Shown piece after piece: positions 17,801 to 25,744 of a DNA stretch of 64,000 nucleotides (positions are counted from its first letter, which is position 1; every line of letters begins with the position of its first letter). The notes beneath the pieces are model-generated. The model saw only the letters and a program-made list of their open reading frames with translations, had not been told where the DNA came from and did no database searches. The position numbers and the translations under genes were made by a program. Source of the stretch: Rhodobacteraceae bacterium M385 (GTDB lineage: Bacteria; Pseudomonadota; Alphaproteobacteria; Rhodobacterales; Rhodobacteraceae). The stretch spans positions 3,286,001 through 3,350,000 of the forward strand of contig CP081102.1 of the NCBI GenBank assembly GCA_025141835.1. The letters run 5' to 3'.

Positions 17801-17927
17801 TGATCGTGAAGGCAGGGTCTTCCAGCCGCCCCAGATTGGCGAAACCCCAAATGCCGCCGATCAGGCAGATCAACATGACGATCCATGTGTAGATGGGCCG
17901 ATCAATCGAGAAACGTGCGATATCCAT
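14886..17927 (-). CDS. RND family efflux transporter permease
   Basis: A 1013-residue inner-membrane RND pump with the standard layout: a first helix, a large periplasmic loop, six helices, a second loop and five more helices. It starts MDIARFSIDRPIYTWIVMLI. The TM4 proton-relay segment reads GMLVDNAIVVAEGM, so the usual Asp-Asp pair of AcrB is Asp-Asn. TM10 keeps the Lys in SGMLIKNGIVLVEE. The gene begins 8 bases after the adaptor gene. No outer-membrane channel gene is in the window. Substrate is unknown; organic toxicants are more likely than metals. Confidence 0.92.
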   Translation of the reverse strand: MDIARFSIDRPIYTWIVMLICLIGGIWGFANLGRLEDPAFTIKTAIVVTQYPGASAEEVALEVSEAIESEIQSMGEVDDIVTMNQPGLSWIVVNMGNQYDGTELPAIWTDLRNRVADAALPSGASEPFVNDNFGDVFGLYFAVTAEGYTDAEVNDIAAFLRRELLAVDGVADVSLSGLPNEVIYVEPDLALTTTLGIPPAAMQAAIAGADEIVDGGTLQSTEGRTLIQRPQGSDTVSEIATLSVGVGGEIINLTDVAEVFRAREAAPNLIVRHNGTEAFTLGVAGISTENIVEVGHRVDARLAELESVIPLGVSVEPVYQQHIVVEEASNAFLVNLLMSVTIVVVVLAVFMGWRAAVVVGSTLLLTVVGTLFFMMLYSIEMERISLGALIIAMGMLVDNAIVVAEGMQIAMKGGKSSRDAATEAASKTQIPLLGATVIGIMAFAGIGLSPDATGEFLFSLFAVIAISLLLSWVLALTATPLLGHYFFKQGTGEGEGGYDGALFRGYAAVLRVCLKFRWIVVATLIVTTVACYAMFGQIRQQFFPDSNTPLYFVHYQLPQGASIQQTTEDMAVLEDWLSEREEVEAVTSFSGMGASRFMLTYDSEDPNPSYGHLIVRVTSLDVIEEEMNVLEAFAADAVPQGEFRVMRLAFGPGGGAPIEVRFLGRDPDVLRDLADEAMARMVSASDNIISPRHDWRERELVLRPVYAEDRAQDAGISRSEITEMMQFASEGLSAGTFREGDRQIPIVLRGPQDGSIALTDYLLYSDSGNGFVPMHQVIDGFTFEPQDTLVHRRDRANVITVGADIPRDMTASEVQVEVQAIIDEMTLPEGYTMEWGGELESSSDAQASLAGQLPFSLIVMVLISVLLFNALRQPIIIWLLVPMAVNGVSLGLLGAGLPFTFTALLGLLSLSGMLIKNGIVLVEEIDLTREAKPDMPLTEAIVEASTSRLRPVFLAAATTILGMLPLISDAFFQSMAVTIMGGLAFASVLTMIAAPVFYFLFFKRADQRARLAG

Positions 17928-17935
17928 GATCCGAC

Positions 17936-18973
17936 CTATTCCTCGAAGCCAACAAAGCGCCGCACTTCGGCGCCATCGGCAAGCTGGCCTCCGGCAATCG
18001 TCACGATCTCTTGGCCCGGCTCCAGCCCGTCGATCACCTGAACGCGGCCGTTGTCGGTAGGGATGATTTCAACCGGAGTTCTCGCAACTGTACCCGCCGA
18101 TGCGCCCGTGGGGGTGAACACGACAACGCTGGCGCTGCCGTCGTTTTCCACCACAACCGCCGATGCGGGAATCTCTATGCGCCCGTCGCTGGTGCCCAGA
18201 ACTGCCACAACCGTTGCCGATGATCCGGGCCAGATGGACAGGCCTTCCAATGGCTCGCGGCCCAAGGTGATGGTGTAGGTCTGCCCGATTGAGGCGGTCT
18301 CTGCGTTGACCTCCCGGATGTCGAATTCATAGCTTTCCTCGCCCGAGGGGAACTGGACTGCGAAAGACACATCCGGGTCTTGGCCCGCCCGCTGAAACAG
18401 CGTTTCCGGCACGTCGATTTCCACCCGCAGGTCCGACATATCGTGCATCCGCAAAACCGCCGTGCCGCTTCCCACGGTCGAGAAGTTGGGCACCAAGCGG
18501 GCCGCCACCAAGGCGTCAAACGGCGAATGCAGCGTGGCTTGTGACAGGGCGCGCTCTGCGTTGCGCACCGCCAGTTCCGCCAGGTTCAGCTCTGTCTCTG
18601 CGTCTTGCACGGCGGTTTCGCTCACGGCGCTGCCCAATAGCGCGCGCAACCTTGTGACCGTGCGCAGGGCTTGCTCGTGTTGCACCTGCGCTTCTTCCAA
18701 GGCCAGCTCGAACGGCACCTGATCCAACATTGCCACGACATCATCGGCGGGCACGAAGGCCCCTTCCTCTACCGGGAAATCAACGATCTGCCCCCCGGCT
18801 TGGAACGCCAGATCCACCGTTTCGCGCGCGACAACCCGCCCGAAGAACACGCGCCGCACTTCGGCGTCACCAACAGTGACTGTTTCCAATCGCACGAAGG
18901 GCGCGTCGGCCAAAGTGGGAAGGGACGACAACATGAGGCAAAGCACCGTTGCGGCGCTGAACTTGGTGAACAT
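17936..18973 (-). CDS. RND efflux periplasmic adaptor subunit
   Basis: A 345-residue membrane-fusion protein linking the RND pump to an outer-membrane channel. It has a cleavable signal peptide (MFTKFSAATVLCLMLSSLPT, cut near ADA), a lipoyl/barrel-sandwich domain (FGRVVARETVDLAFQAGGQI), a short coiled-coil hairpin rich in Glu and Ala, and a beta-barrel domain (VEIDVPETLFQRAGQDP). ATG 18973 has AAGGAG upstream. The open frame extending to 19054 is not part of the protein. It is the first gene of the two-gene pump operon, behind a palindrome-rich promoter region. Confidence 0.9.
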   Translation of the reverse strand: MFTKFSAATVLCLMLSSLPTLADAPFVRLETVTVGDAEVRRVFFGRVVARETVDLAFQAGGQIVDFPVEEGAFVPADDVVAMLDQVPFELALEEAQVQHEQALRTVTRLRALLGSAVSETAVQDAETELNLAELAVRNAERALSQATLHSPFDALVAARLVPNFSTVGSGTAVLRMHDMSDLRVEIDVPETLFQRAGQDPDVSFAVQFPSGEESYEFDIREVNAETASIGQTYTITLGREPLEGLSIWPGSSATVVAVLGTSDGRIEIPASAVVVENDGSASVVVFTPTGASAGTVARTPVEIIPTDNGRVQVIDGLEPGQEIVTIAGGQLADGAEVRRFVGFEE

Positions 18974-19004
18974 GAGTCTCTCCTTAGGGCTGAGCACGCA
19001 CCGG

Positions 19005-19055
19005 CACCGAGCTCGGTGTTCTTGAAAATTATCGTGGTGAAGTCGGCGCTTCACC
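19005..19055 (-). promoter_or_regulatory. Candidate operators upstream of the RND operon
   Basis: Two perfect inverted repeats precede the adaptor gene: a 14-base palindrome CACCGAGCTCGGTG at 19005-19018, and GGTGAAG-N6-CTTCACC at 19036-19055. On the minus strand a GATAAT (-10-like) lies between them. This placement fits repression by a TetR- or MarR-type regulator, but no such gene is adjacent and no clear -35 is visible. Confidence 0.45.
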
Positions 19056-19160
19056 GCTCAATATCAAGAGGGTAGCCACCAGAAATCCCCCATCTGCGCA
19101 CAGAAAAGTGCGCCCCTGTACAAAGCGTTGTCTGCAAGGCGCATTCAAGGCCGACATCGG

Positions 19161-19183
19161 AAAAGAGCTGCCCCTAGGGCAGC
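19161..19183 (-). terminator. Terminator of the Mrp antiporter operon
   Basis: GCTGCCC and GGGCAGC form a 7-bp stem with a three-base loop at 19167-19183, followed on the minus strand by TCTTTT. It lies about 38 bases after the mnhG stop, in the right orientation to end the antiporter transcript. Confidence 0.75.
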
Positions 19184-19220
19184 CCAATCTTTAGGCGCAA
19201 GACAACGGTGCAGCCGAGGC

Positions 19221-19586
19221 TCAGGCGTCGGTTTTCGGGGCGTCCAGGGTGGACCATGTATCATCGCGGGGCGGCGCAGGGGGCGTGTCGCACGACCGGT
19301 TATGGATGCTGACTTTCGCGATGAAATTGGCCGAAATCGGTGCAGTCACGAAGAGGAAAGCCATAATCAACAGCTCGTGGGACGATGCCTCGCCCAAGGC
19401 GAAGGAATGCAGGATCGAGGCCAAAAGCAACATCCCAATCCCCACCGTCCCCACTTTGGTAGGCGCATGAAGGCGGGTCATGGGGCCGTTGAACTTCAAC
19501 AGGCCGATGACGCCCACCAAAATAAAGAACGAGCCAATGAACAAGGTCACGGCGGCGGCGTAGGTGGCGATAATCTGCACGCTCAT
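19221..19586 (-). CDS. mnhG: Monovalent cation/H+ antiporter subunit G
   Basis: Last subunit gene of the Mrp/Pha-type multisubunit Na+(K+)/H+ antiporter. The 121-residue product has three transmembrane helices and the family segment GVIGLLKFNGPMTRLHAPTK. A C-terminal soluble extension (IHNRSCDTPPAPPRDDTWST) goes beyond the usual ~100 residues. ATG 19586 overlaps the mnhF stop as ATGA. Subunit G is small and required for antiport in characterised complexes, but its exact role is unclear. Confidence 0.93.
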   Translation of the reverse strand: MSVQIIATYAAAVTLFIGSFFILVGVIGLLKFNGPMTRLHAPTKVGTVGIGMLLLASILHSFALGEASSHELLIMAFLFVTAPISANFIAKVSIHNRSCDTPPAPPRDDTWSTLDAPKTDA

Positions 19587-19867
19587 TCGATGATGTCCCC
19601 CCGCAACAGAAACCGCGCCAAGGCCACGGTGGACACGAAACCGAGCATGGCAATCAGCAAAGCCACCTCGAAGTAGATTTGCACGCCTTGGTGGACACCC
19701 AGAATGATAACCAACCCCAGCGCGTTGATGACCATCGTATCAAGGGCCAAAATCCGGTCGCCCGGCGTGGGTCCAATGATCAACCGCACCATCGACAGCA
19801 CCTGCCCCAGCACCAGCGTCACGAAGGTCACGCCAAGGGCGATGTCCAAAAGTCCCTCTGCACTCAT
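19583..19867 (-). CDS. mnhF: Monovalent cation/H+ antiporter subunit F
   Basis: A 94-residue protein with three transmembrane helices and the MnhF/PhaF signature RLIIGPTPGDRILALDTMVI. ATG 19867 overlaps the mnhE stop as TGATG; a GTG at 19870 is an equally coupled alternative that adds one residue. It sits in the conserved order A(B)-C-D-E-F-G and functions only in the membrane complex. Confidence 0.93.
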   Translation of the reverse strand: MSAEGLLDIALGVTFVTLVLGQVLSMVRLIIGPTPGDRILALDTMVINALGLVIILGVHQGVQIYFEVALLIAMLGFVSTVALARFLLRGDIIE

Positions 19868-20367
19868 CACGAGAATATCTCCTTCAGGCGGCGCTCGTAG
19901 CGGTTCTTGATATCATCTCTAACGGCGTCCGGATCATCGGTGTGCAGCACATGGACCAGCAGGCTATGCCCCTCGTCCGAGATATCTGCCGATACCGTGC
20001 CGGGCGTCAGCGTGATCGTTCCCGCCAGAAGCGTAATCGCCTCGGGCAGGCGCAGGTCCAGCGGCACCACAATCCATGCGGGCTTCAGCTTGGCGTTTGG
20101 AACGCTCAGCACAATCCAGGCGACCTGGACGTTGGCCACCAGGATATCCCACAACACGATCACCGCGTAAGAGGTCATCTTGCCCAAGCGGAAGCCCTTC
20201 GGCGTGTCCGGCCACCAGATCGACGTGGCCCATGGGATCAGGATGCCAAGGATCAGGCCAAACACGGCCATGCCTGCCGACACCTCGTTCTGCAAAATGA
20301 TCCAGACAACCGCCAATAGCAGGGTCAGGAACGGGTGCGGCACCAACCAGTAGAATGCGCGGGCCAT
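19867..20367 (-). CDS. mnhE: Monovalent cation/H+ antiporter subunit E
   Basis: A 166-residue subunit with two or three N-terminal transmembrane segments and a cytoplasmic C-terminal domain. The MnhE pattern is clear: LLAVVWIILQNEVSAGMAVFG at the start, SYAVIVLWDILVANVQVAWIV in the middle, and TLLAGTITLTPGT near residue 110. The C-terminal half (HVLHTDDPDAVRDDIKNRYE) is the usual basic/acidic tail. ATG 20367 lies one base after the mnhD stop. Confidence 0.93.
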   Translation of the reverse strand: MARAFYWLVPHPFLTLLLAVVWIILQNEVSAGMAVFGLILGILIPWATSIWWPDTPKGFRLGKMTSYAVIVLWDILVANVQVAWIVLSVPNAKLKPAWIVVPLDLRLPEAITLLAGTITLTPGTVSADISDEGHSLLVHVLHTDDPDAVRDDIKNRYERRLKEIFS

Positions 20368-20368
20368 A

Positions 20369-21916
20369 TCAGTGCTCCTCTTCCGACGACGGGGTGCTCA
20401 ACCGGCCCGGCGTGTCCAACACGGTCGAGATATAGGGACCGGGGGCGAACAATTGCGCGGCCATGCGGGTGGTGTAGCCGTGCACTTGGCCGGCAAAGAC
20501 GGTGTGGGCCACCAGCAACGCGATCAGCCCCCCCACCGCCACGTAAGACAGGGTTTCAGGGCGGGGCAAAACCTCGGCCTCTTCCGGCGCGGTGACGCTG
20601 TGCGCCTTCCAGAACAGGATGCTACCGGCGCGAGAGAACCCGACAATGCTTATCAGGCTCGATCCCAGAACAATCGCCCAAATCCACACCATCAAATCGG
20701 TGTCATAGGCCGCGTCCAGCACCAGCAACTTGCCCAGAAAGCCCGACAGGGGCGGCAGGCCCGCCATGGCGATCGCGCCCACAAAGAAAAGGCCCGCCGT
20801 CAGCGACGTTCCGGTCATGGCCGGTTGCACCGTCAAATCCACGTTGCCGCGCCCGCTGCGCACAAGGTCCGAGATCAGGAACAAGGCCGCCCCCGCCAAG
20901 GTCGAATGCACGATGTAATACAGCGCCGAGGCGATGCCTTCCGGGGTGAACAGCGCGATAGAGATCATCACCATCCCCATCGACCCGATAACCGAGTACG
21001 CCACCAAACGGTCCAGCCGCTTGGCCGCCAGAACACCCACCATTCCAAGGGCCAGCGACACCAGTGCTGCGGGCAGCAGCCAGACGTCGTGCAACCCGCT
21101 TGTGACTTCCAGCTCTGGCGGGAAGATCATCGTGTAGACGCGGATGATCGCATAGGCGCCCACCTTCGTCATGATCGCAAACAACGCCGCCACCGGGGCA
21201 GGCGCCTCGGCGTAGCTGGAGGGCAACCAGAAATGCAGCGGCACCAGCGCTGCCTTGATCGCAAAGACCATCAAAAGCAGCACCGCCGCCACGCGGATAC
21301 CCACGGTTTCCTCGGGCCCGATCAGCGTCACACGGTTGGCCAGATCCGCCATGTTGAGCGTCCCCGTCTCGGCGTAGATGGAGCCCAGAGCGAACAGAAA
21401 CAGGGTCGAGCCGATCAGGTTGAACAGCACATATTGCACCCCCGCCCGCAGTCTCTCGTTGCCGCCCGCGTGGATCATCAACCCGTAGGAGGCGATCAGC
21501 AACACCTCGAAGAACACGAACAGGTTGAACAAATCCCCGGTCAGAAACGCGCCCATGATGCCCATAAGCTGGAACTGGAACAGCGCGTGGAAGTGCCAAC
21601 CGCGCTTATCCCACCCCGAGCCGATGGCGTAGAGCAGCACGCATAGCGCCAGAACGGCGGTGAGCAGCACCATCGTCGTCGATAGGCTGTCGCCCACCAA
21701 CACAATGCCGAAGGGCGCAGCCCAATCGCCAAGCTGATACAGCAAAATGCTACCGTCCGAGGCCTGTATCGACAGGCCCAAGGACACCGCGATCAGGGTC
21801 AGCACGCCCGCCACGGACAGGACACGCTGAATGCCAATATGGTAGCGGGCCGCCAGCACGATGAACGGCGCAAGGATGGCCGGCAAAACGACGGGGGCGA
21901 TAATCCAGTGAGTCAT
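20369..21916 (-). CDS. mnhD: Monovalent cation/H+ antiporter subunit D
   Basis: A 515-residue homologue of the proton-pumping NuoM/N-type subunits, with about fourteen transmembrane helices. Conserved features are the TM5 Glu in FFEVLLIASYGLM, and KAALVPLHFWLPSSYAEAPA with the Lys and Pro of the broken-helix region. A further conserved Lys lies in TKVGAYAIIR. ATG 21916 overlaps the mnhC stop as ATGA. It is predicted to be a main ion-translocating subunit of the complex. Confidence 0.95.
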   Translation of the reverse strand: MTHWIIAPVVLPAILAPFIVLAARYHIGIQRVLSVAGVLTLIAVSLGLSIQASDGSILLYQLGDWAAPFGIVLVGDSLSTTMVLLTAVLALCVLLYAIGSGWDKRGWHFHALFQFQLMGIMGAFLTGDLFNLFVFFEVLLIASYGLMIHAGGNERLRAGVQYVLFNLIGSTLFLFALGSIYAETGTLNMADLANRVTLIGPEETVGIRVAAVLLLMVFAIKAALVPLHFWLPSSYAEAPAPVAALFAIMTKVGAYAIIRVYTMIFPPELEVTSGLHDVWLLPAALVSLALGMVGVLAAKRLDRLVAYSVIGSMGMVMISIALFTPEGIASALYYIVHSTLAGAALFLISDLVRSGRGNVDLTVQPAMTGTSLTAGLFFVGAIAMAGLPPLSGFLGKLLVLDAAYDTDLMVWIWAIVLGSSLISIVGFSRAGSILFWKAHSVTAPEEAEVLPRPETLSYVAVGGLIALLVAHTVFAGQVHGYTTRMAAQLFAPGPYISTVLDTPGRLSTPSSEEEH

Positions 21917-22269
21917 ACTTCGGTTTCCGCCGGTTTAGTGCCCGTCTCGGGCTGGTCATCTACGTGGTCGTCGTCCGAGCCGAGAAATCCGCCCAAGGCG
22001 ATCATCACCACCACGGCGGTCATCCCGAAGGAAATCACGATGGCCGTCAGAACCAAGGCTTGGGGCAGCGGGTCGGTATAGGTCTCGACCCCGTAGCGCA
22101 GAATGGGGGGGGCGCCGGTTGTCAGGCGGCCCGAGGCGAAGATGAATACGTTCACCGCATAGGTCAGCAGGGACATGCCCATGATGACCGGAAAAGTGCG
22201 CAGACGCAGGACAAGGTAAAGACCGCCCGCTGTCAAAATGCCAATGGCTGAGGCGACAAGAAATTCCAT
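21913..22269 (-). CDS. mnhC: Monovalent cation/H+ antiporter subunit C
   Basis: A 118-residue NuoK-like subunit with three transmembrane helices, including GILTAGGLYLVLRLRTFPVI and the NuoK-type second helix SLLTYAVNVFIFASGRL. The third (PLPQALVLTAIVISFGMTAV) is the strongest family match. An acidic tail follows. The start is ATG 22269, one base after the subunit A stop; an open frame to 22419 reads a different frame of that gene and is not coding. Confidence 0.93.
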   Translation of the reverse strand: MEFLVASAIGILTAGGLYLVLRLRTFPVIMGMSLLTYAVNVFIFASGRLTTGAPPILRYGVETYTDPLPQALVLTAIVISFGMTAVVVMIALGGFLGSDDDHVDDQPETGTKPAETEV

Positions 22270-22270
22270 C

Positions 22271-25174
22271 TTACAGGTCCCCCTTCGCAGGTATCTGGCC
22301 AACAGGCGTCGGCGTTGGCGGGGCCGGTTCCACGTCGGCCTCTCTTGACGGGTCGATGTCCATCGGATGCTCGCTATCTGGCACATGGGTCCGCCGCGCA
22401 AGGCGCGAGAAGCTTTCAAGCGACAGCATTACCGCGCCGACCACGGCCAGAAACACGCCAAGATCGAACAGGGCGGCGGTGGCGACCTCAAACTCGTCGA
22501 ACGGCGGGATGCGGATATAGGTGAAATCCGAGGTCAGGAACGGCTTGCCAAAGAACCACGCCCCGATCCCGGTCAGCCCGGCAATCAACACGCCCGCCCC
22601 GATGACCCCGTGATACGGATACTTCAACCGGGCCGAGGTCCAGGCGAAACCGCTGGCCATGTATTGCATCACCACGCCGATGGACACGATCAGACCGGCA
22701 ATGAACCCGCCGCCCGGCTCGTTATGGCCGCGCAGGAAGATGTAGAAACCGACCATCATCACCACCGGCATGATGACCCGTGTCAGGACCACCATCATCA
22801 TTGGATGGGCATCGCCCGCAATGGGGTGGCTTGGCAGACGGTTCAACAACCGCGCCCTCACCGGGCCGCTCAGCAGCGTTTCCGTCAGCGCGTAGATCAA
22901 CAGCGCCGCAATGCCCAGAACGATGATCTCTCCGTAGGTATCAAAGCCTCGGAAATCGACCAGGATCACGTTCACCACATTGGTGCCGCCACCGCCCTCG
23001 TAGGAATTGGCCAGATGGAATTCCGAGATCGGCGTCGTGACCGCATCGCGCAGCAAATAGTGATAGGCCAGCGCGAATGTGGCCAAGCCGCCCGCAATCG
23101 CCACGCCCGCATCGCGGACCCGGCGCAGCAAGGTGCTTTCTATCGGCGTCCGGTTGGGCAGGAAGTTGAGCGCCAGCAGCAGCAAGATGATCGTCACGAC
23201 CTCGACGGTGAATTGCGTCATCGCAAGGTCAGGCGCACTGAAGAACACGAACCCGACAGAGACCATCAAGCCCACAATCCCAATCAGGATCAGCGACAGC
23301 AGGCGATTGCGGTGCAACAACACCAACGCCACGGTCGCGGTCACCAACATCAACCACCCGGCAATGGGCACCGGACCCGCATTTTGTATCTCGCGGGTGG
23401 CCTCTGCGATTGTCCCCGTGGTCCATGCGTGGAAGCCCACTGCCAAGATCGCCACGGTGCCGATGGCCGCGTAGCGAGTGAATGCCCCGTTGTGCAGCGG
23501 CAGGATCAACAGGCGGGCAGCAGCGGCGGCGGCCTCTACGATGGCCTCAAAGATGGTTTTGGCTTCGGGCCGGGGGGCGGCATCCCACAGGCGCAAGGCG
23601 GGACGGAACAGCGCCAGCATCAACAGGCCCCCGGTGACGGCGACGATAGACATGTAAAGCGCCGGGGTCAGGCCATGCCAGATTTGCAGATGCGCGCTCG
23701 GCATCTCGGCGGCAGAGCCGATGAGCGCCCCGGTGACGAGCTTCACGAAGGGCTCTACCAGAAACGGCGCAACGCCAATGGCCACGACCAGCACCACAAG
23801 GGTCGCAGGCGGCAACCACATGCCCGCAGGCGGATCATGGGGGTGGGCGGGGTAATCATCACGTACCGGGCCAAAGAACACATGGCCGATCAGGCGGAAG
23901 CAATAAGCGGCCGAGAAAAGCGAGCCCACGGTTGCCAAGGCAGGCACGAGCCAAGGCGTGCCATATAGGGTCGTGTGGCTGGCTTCCTCTAGCATCATCT
24001 CTTTCGACAGAAATCCGTTGAGCAGCGGGATACCCGCCATCGACAAGGCCGCCAGCGTGGCGATCACAAAGGTCACCGGCATCAGCTTTCGCAACCCGCC
24101 CAAACGGCGAATGTCGCGGGTGTTTGTCTCGTGGTCGATGATCCCCGCCGACATGAACAGCGCGGCCTTGAAGGTGGCGTGGTTCAGGATGTGGAACACG
24201 GCCGCCATGGCCCCAAAGGCCGTTCCGGTGCCCAAAAGCATGGTAATCAGGCCCAGATGGCTGACCGTGGAAAACGCCAGCAGCGCTTTCAGGTCGTGCT
24301 TGAACAGCGCGATCACCGCGCCGAGGACCATGGTGACGATCCCCGCTGTGGTCACAATCGCAAACCATTCCGGCGTGCCCGCCAAAACGGGCCACATGCG
24401 GGCCATAAGAAAGATGCCCGCTTTGACCATCGTGGCCGAGTGCAGATAGGCCGACACCGGTGTCGGCGCAGCCATCGCGTGAGGCAACCAGAAGTGGAAC
24501 GGGAACTGCGCGGATTTGGTGAAGCAGCCCAACAGGATCAGGATCAGCGCCGGCAGATACAGGGGGTCGGCCTGAATAAGTTCTCGGTTTTGCAGGATCA
24601 CGCTCAGGTCGTAGCTGCCCGCAATCTGGCCCAGAATGAGCATACCGCCGATCATCGCCAGCCCGCCGGTACCCGTCACCGTCAGGGCCATTCTGGCCCC
24701 TTGGCGACCCTCGGGCAGGTGCTTCCAAAAACCGATAAGCAGGAAAGATGACAATGACGTCAGCTCCCAGAAGACCAGCAAAAGAAGGATGTTGTCGCTA
24801 AGGACAATGCCCACCATCGCGCCTTGGAACAGCAGCAGATAGGTGAAGAACTCTCCCATATTGTCCTTACGGCTCAGGTAGTTGCGAGCGTAGATGATGA
24901 TCAGAAGGCCAATGCCAAGGATCAGCAGCGCGAAAAAGAACCCCAGCGCGTCCAGCATCAGCGTGAAGTTCAGCCCCAGCACCGGCATCCAATCAATACG
25001 CGCGGTCACGACCTCTCCGTCGATGATCGCGGGCAGGTTGGTCAGAAGGCCGACAAACGCCGCCAAGGACACGGTGAAGGTCACACCCGCACAGGCAGAC
25101 CGCCCCGCTGAATTCATGATCCCCGGCAACAAGGCACCGAGAAATGGCAAGGCAACGATGATGAATAGGGACAC
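22271..25174 (-). CDS. mnhA: Monovalent cation/H+ antiporter subunit A fused to subunit B
   Basis: A 967-residue fusion. The N-terminal two thirds is the NuoL/MnhA channel, including FPFHFWLPHAMAAPTPVSAY and SATMVKAGIF near residues 220-245. Next come the DUF4040/MbhD-like helices (DLAMTQFTVEVVTIILLLLA) and an MbhE-like region. The last ~140 residues are MnhB (FYIFLRGHNEPGGGFIAGLI). This A-B fusion is standard for rhizobial/rhodobacterial Pha systems. I choose GTG 25174 (VSLFIIVALPFLGALLPG) because AGGAAG lies four bases upstream; GTG 25201 would add nine residues. The complex exchanges Na+ or K+ for protons. Confidence 0.94.
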   Translation of the reverse strand: MSLFIIVALPFLGALLPGIMNSAGRSACAGVTFTVSLAAFVGLLTNLPAIIDGEVVTARIDWMPVLGLNFTLMLDALGFFFALLILGIGLLIIIYARNYLSRKDNMGEFFTYLLLFQGAMVGIVLSDNILLLLVFWELTSLSSFLLIGFWKHLPEGRQGARMALTVTGTGGLAMIGGMLILGQIAGSYDLSVILQNRELIQADPLYLPALILILLGCFTKSAQFPFHFWLPHAMAAPTPVSAYLHSATMVKAGIFLMARMWPVLAGTPEWFAIVTTAGIVTMVLGAVIALFKHDLKALLAFSTVSHLGLITMLLGTGTAFGAMAAVFHILNHATFKAALFMSAGIIDHETNTRDIRRLGGLRKLMPVTFVIATLAALSMAGIPLLNGFLSKEMMLEEASHTTLYGTPWLVPALATVGSLFSAAYCFRLIGHVFFGPVRDDYPAHPHDPPAGMWLPPATLVVLVVAIGVAPFLVEPFVKLVTGALIGSAAEMPSAHLQIWHGLTPALYMSIVAVTGGLLMLALFRPALRLWDAAPRPEAKTIFEAIVEAAAAAARLLILPLHNGAFTRYAAIGTVAILAVGFHAWTTGTIAEATREIQNAGPVPIAGWLMLVTATVALVLLHRNRLLSLILIGIVGLMVSVGFVFFSAPDLAMTQFTVEVVTIILLLLALNFLPNRTPIESTLLRRVRDAGVAIAGGLATFALAYHYLLRDAVTTPISEFHLANSYEGGGGTNVVNVILVDFRGFDTYGEIIVLGIAALLIYALTETLLSGPVRARLLNRLPSHPIAGDAHPMMMVVLTRVIMPVVMMVGFYIFLRGHNEPGGGFIAGLIVSIGVVMQYMASGFAWTSARLKYPYHGVIGAGVLIAGLTGIGAWFFGKPFLTSDFTYIRIPPFDEFEVATAALFDLGVFLAVVGAVMLSLESFSRLARRTHVPDSEHPMDIDPSREADVEPAPPTPTPVGQIPAKGDL

Positions 25175-25311
25175 GAAACTTCCTGTTTTGGTTGGCAACA
25201 CAAAATGCGCAAAACTGCCCTAGAATGGCAAGGGCACATCGGGTCCAAAAGGGGCGATATGGTGCAGAGATCGCGCCTTCTTGATCCCCGCACCCCTTGT
25301 GTTGGCCTTCG

Positions 25312-25629
25312 CTAGTGCGCCTCTGCCCCCAACAATAGCATTCCGCTGATCATCAAGAACACGCCCACCACGCCATAAATGCTCATGGATTGGTGGAAGA
25401 TCACGACGCTCACGATAACAGAGCCCACCGACCCGATGCCCGTCCAGATCGGATAGGCTATCCCCAACGGCAAGCGGGCGGTCGCCGCATAAAGTGCCAC
25501 CATACTGGCGACCAAGGCCACAGCCGTGATCAGAACGCCCCACCAAGAGAAACTGTCGCCAAGCCTCTTCAGGCCCGTCGCCCAGACGATTTCCAATGCA
25601 CCAGCAGTAAGTAGATATACCCACGCCAT
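25312..25629 (-). CDS. sugE: SMR family guanidinium exporter, Gdx/SugE type
   Basis: A 105-residue four-helix small multidrug resistance protein. Residues that mark the guanidinium-exporting Gdx branch are all present: Gly10, Glu13 (the coupling carboxylate), Trp16, Ser42, Tyr59 and Trp62, with the segment LEIVWATGLK in helix 1. The protein acts as an antiparallel homodimer exchanging guanidinium for protons. ATG 25629 is preceded by AGGAGG at ideal spacing. Immediately upstream are two ACGA-loop hairpins matching a guanidine-II riboswitch, which independently supports guanidinium as substrate. The gene stands alone. Confidence 0.9.
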   Translation of the reverse strand: MAWVYLLTAGALEIVWATGLKRLGDSFSWWGVLITAVALVASMVALYAATARLPLGIAYPIWTGIGSVGSVIVSVVIFHQSMSIYGVVGVFLMISGMLLLGAEAH

Positions 25630-25645
25630 TTCAACCTCCTGTCAC

Positions 25646-25693
25646 TCAGGTCGTCCTGACTTCACACGCCTCTCAATGCCGGGTCGTCCAGGC
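25646..25693 (-). promoter_or_regulatory. Candidate guanidine-II (mini-ykkC) riboswitch before sugE
   Basis: On the minus strand two short hairpins both present GG-ACGA-CC. The first is GCCTGG-ACGA-CCCGGC (25693-25678, one mismatch), the second TCAGG-ACGA-CCTGA (25659-25646, perfect), joined by an 18-base linker. Paired hairpins with ACGR loops define the guanidine-II class. The second hairpin ends five bases before the AGGAGG of sugE. Its CCTG strand could alternatively pair with CAGG in the ribosome-binding site, giving an obvious on-switch for translation. Confidence 0.85.
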
Positions 25694-25707
25694 GGGCCTA
25701 TGGGCAA

Positions 25708-25736
25708 TCGCTACGCCCGGATTTTCTGAGGGTCAA
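25708..25736 (-). promoter_or_regulatory. Candidate sugE promoter
   Basis: On the minus strand TTGACC (25736-25731) and TAGCGA (25713-25708) are separated by 17 bases. Transcription would begin near 25701, about eight bases before the first riboswitch hairpin, so the leader would contain both hairpins. Confidence 0.5.
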
Positions 25737-25744
25737 TCCGCGCG

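Noticed and set aside
20372..21646. A 424-codon open frame on the plus strand
   Set aside because: Antisense shadow of mnhD with the same low-complexity His/Arg/Gln composition and no recognisable motif.
22367..23968. A 533-codon open frame on the plus strand
   Set aside because: It is the antisense shadow of the antiporter subunit A gene. The translation is rich in His, Arg, Gln and Gly with no domain, which is typical of opposite-strand frames in GC-rich DNA.
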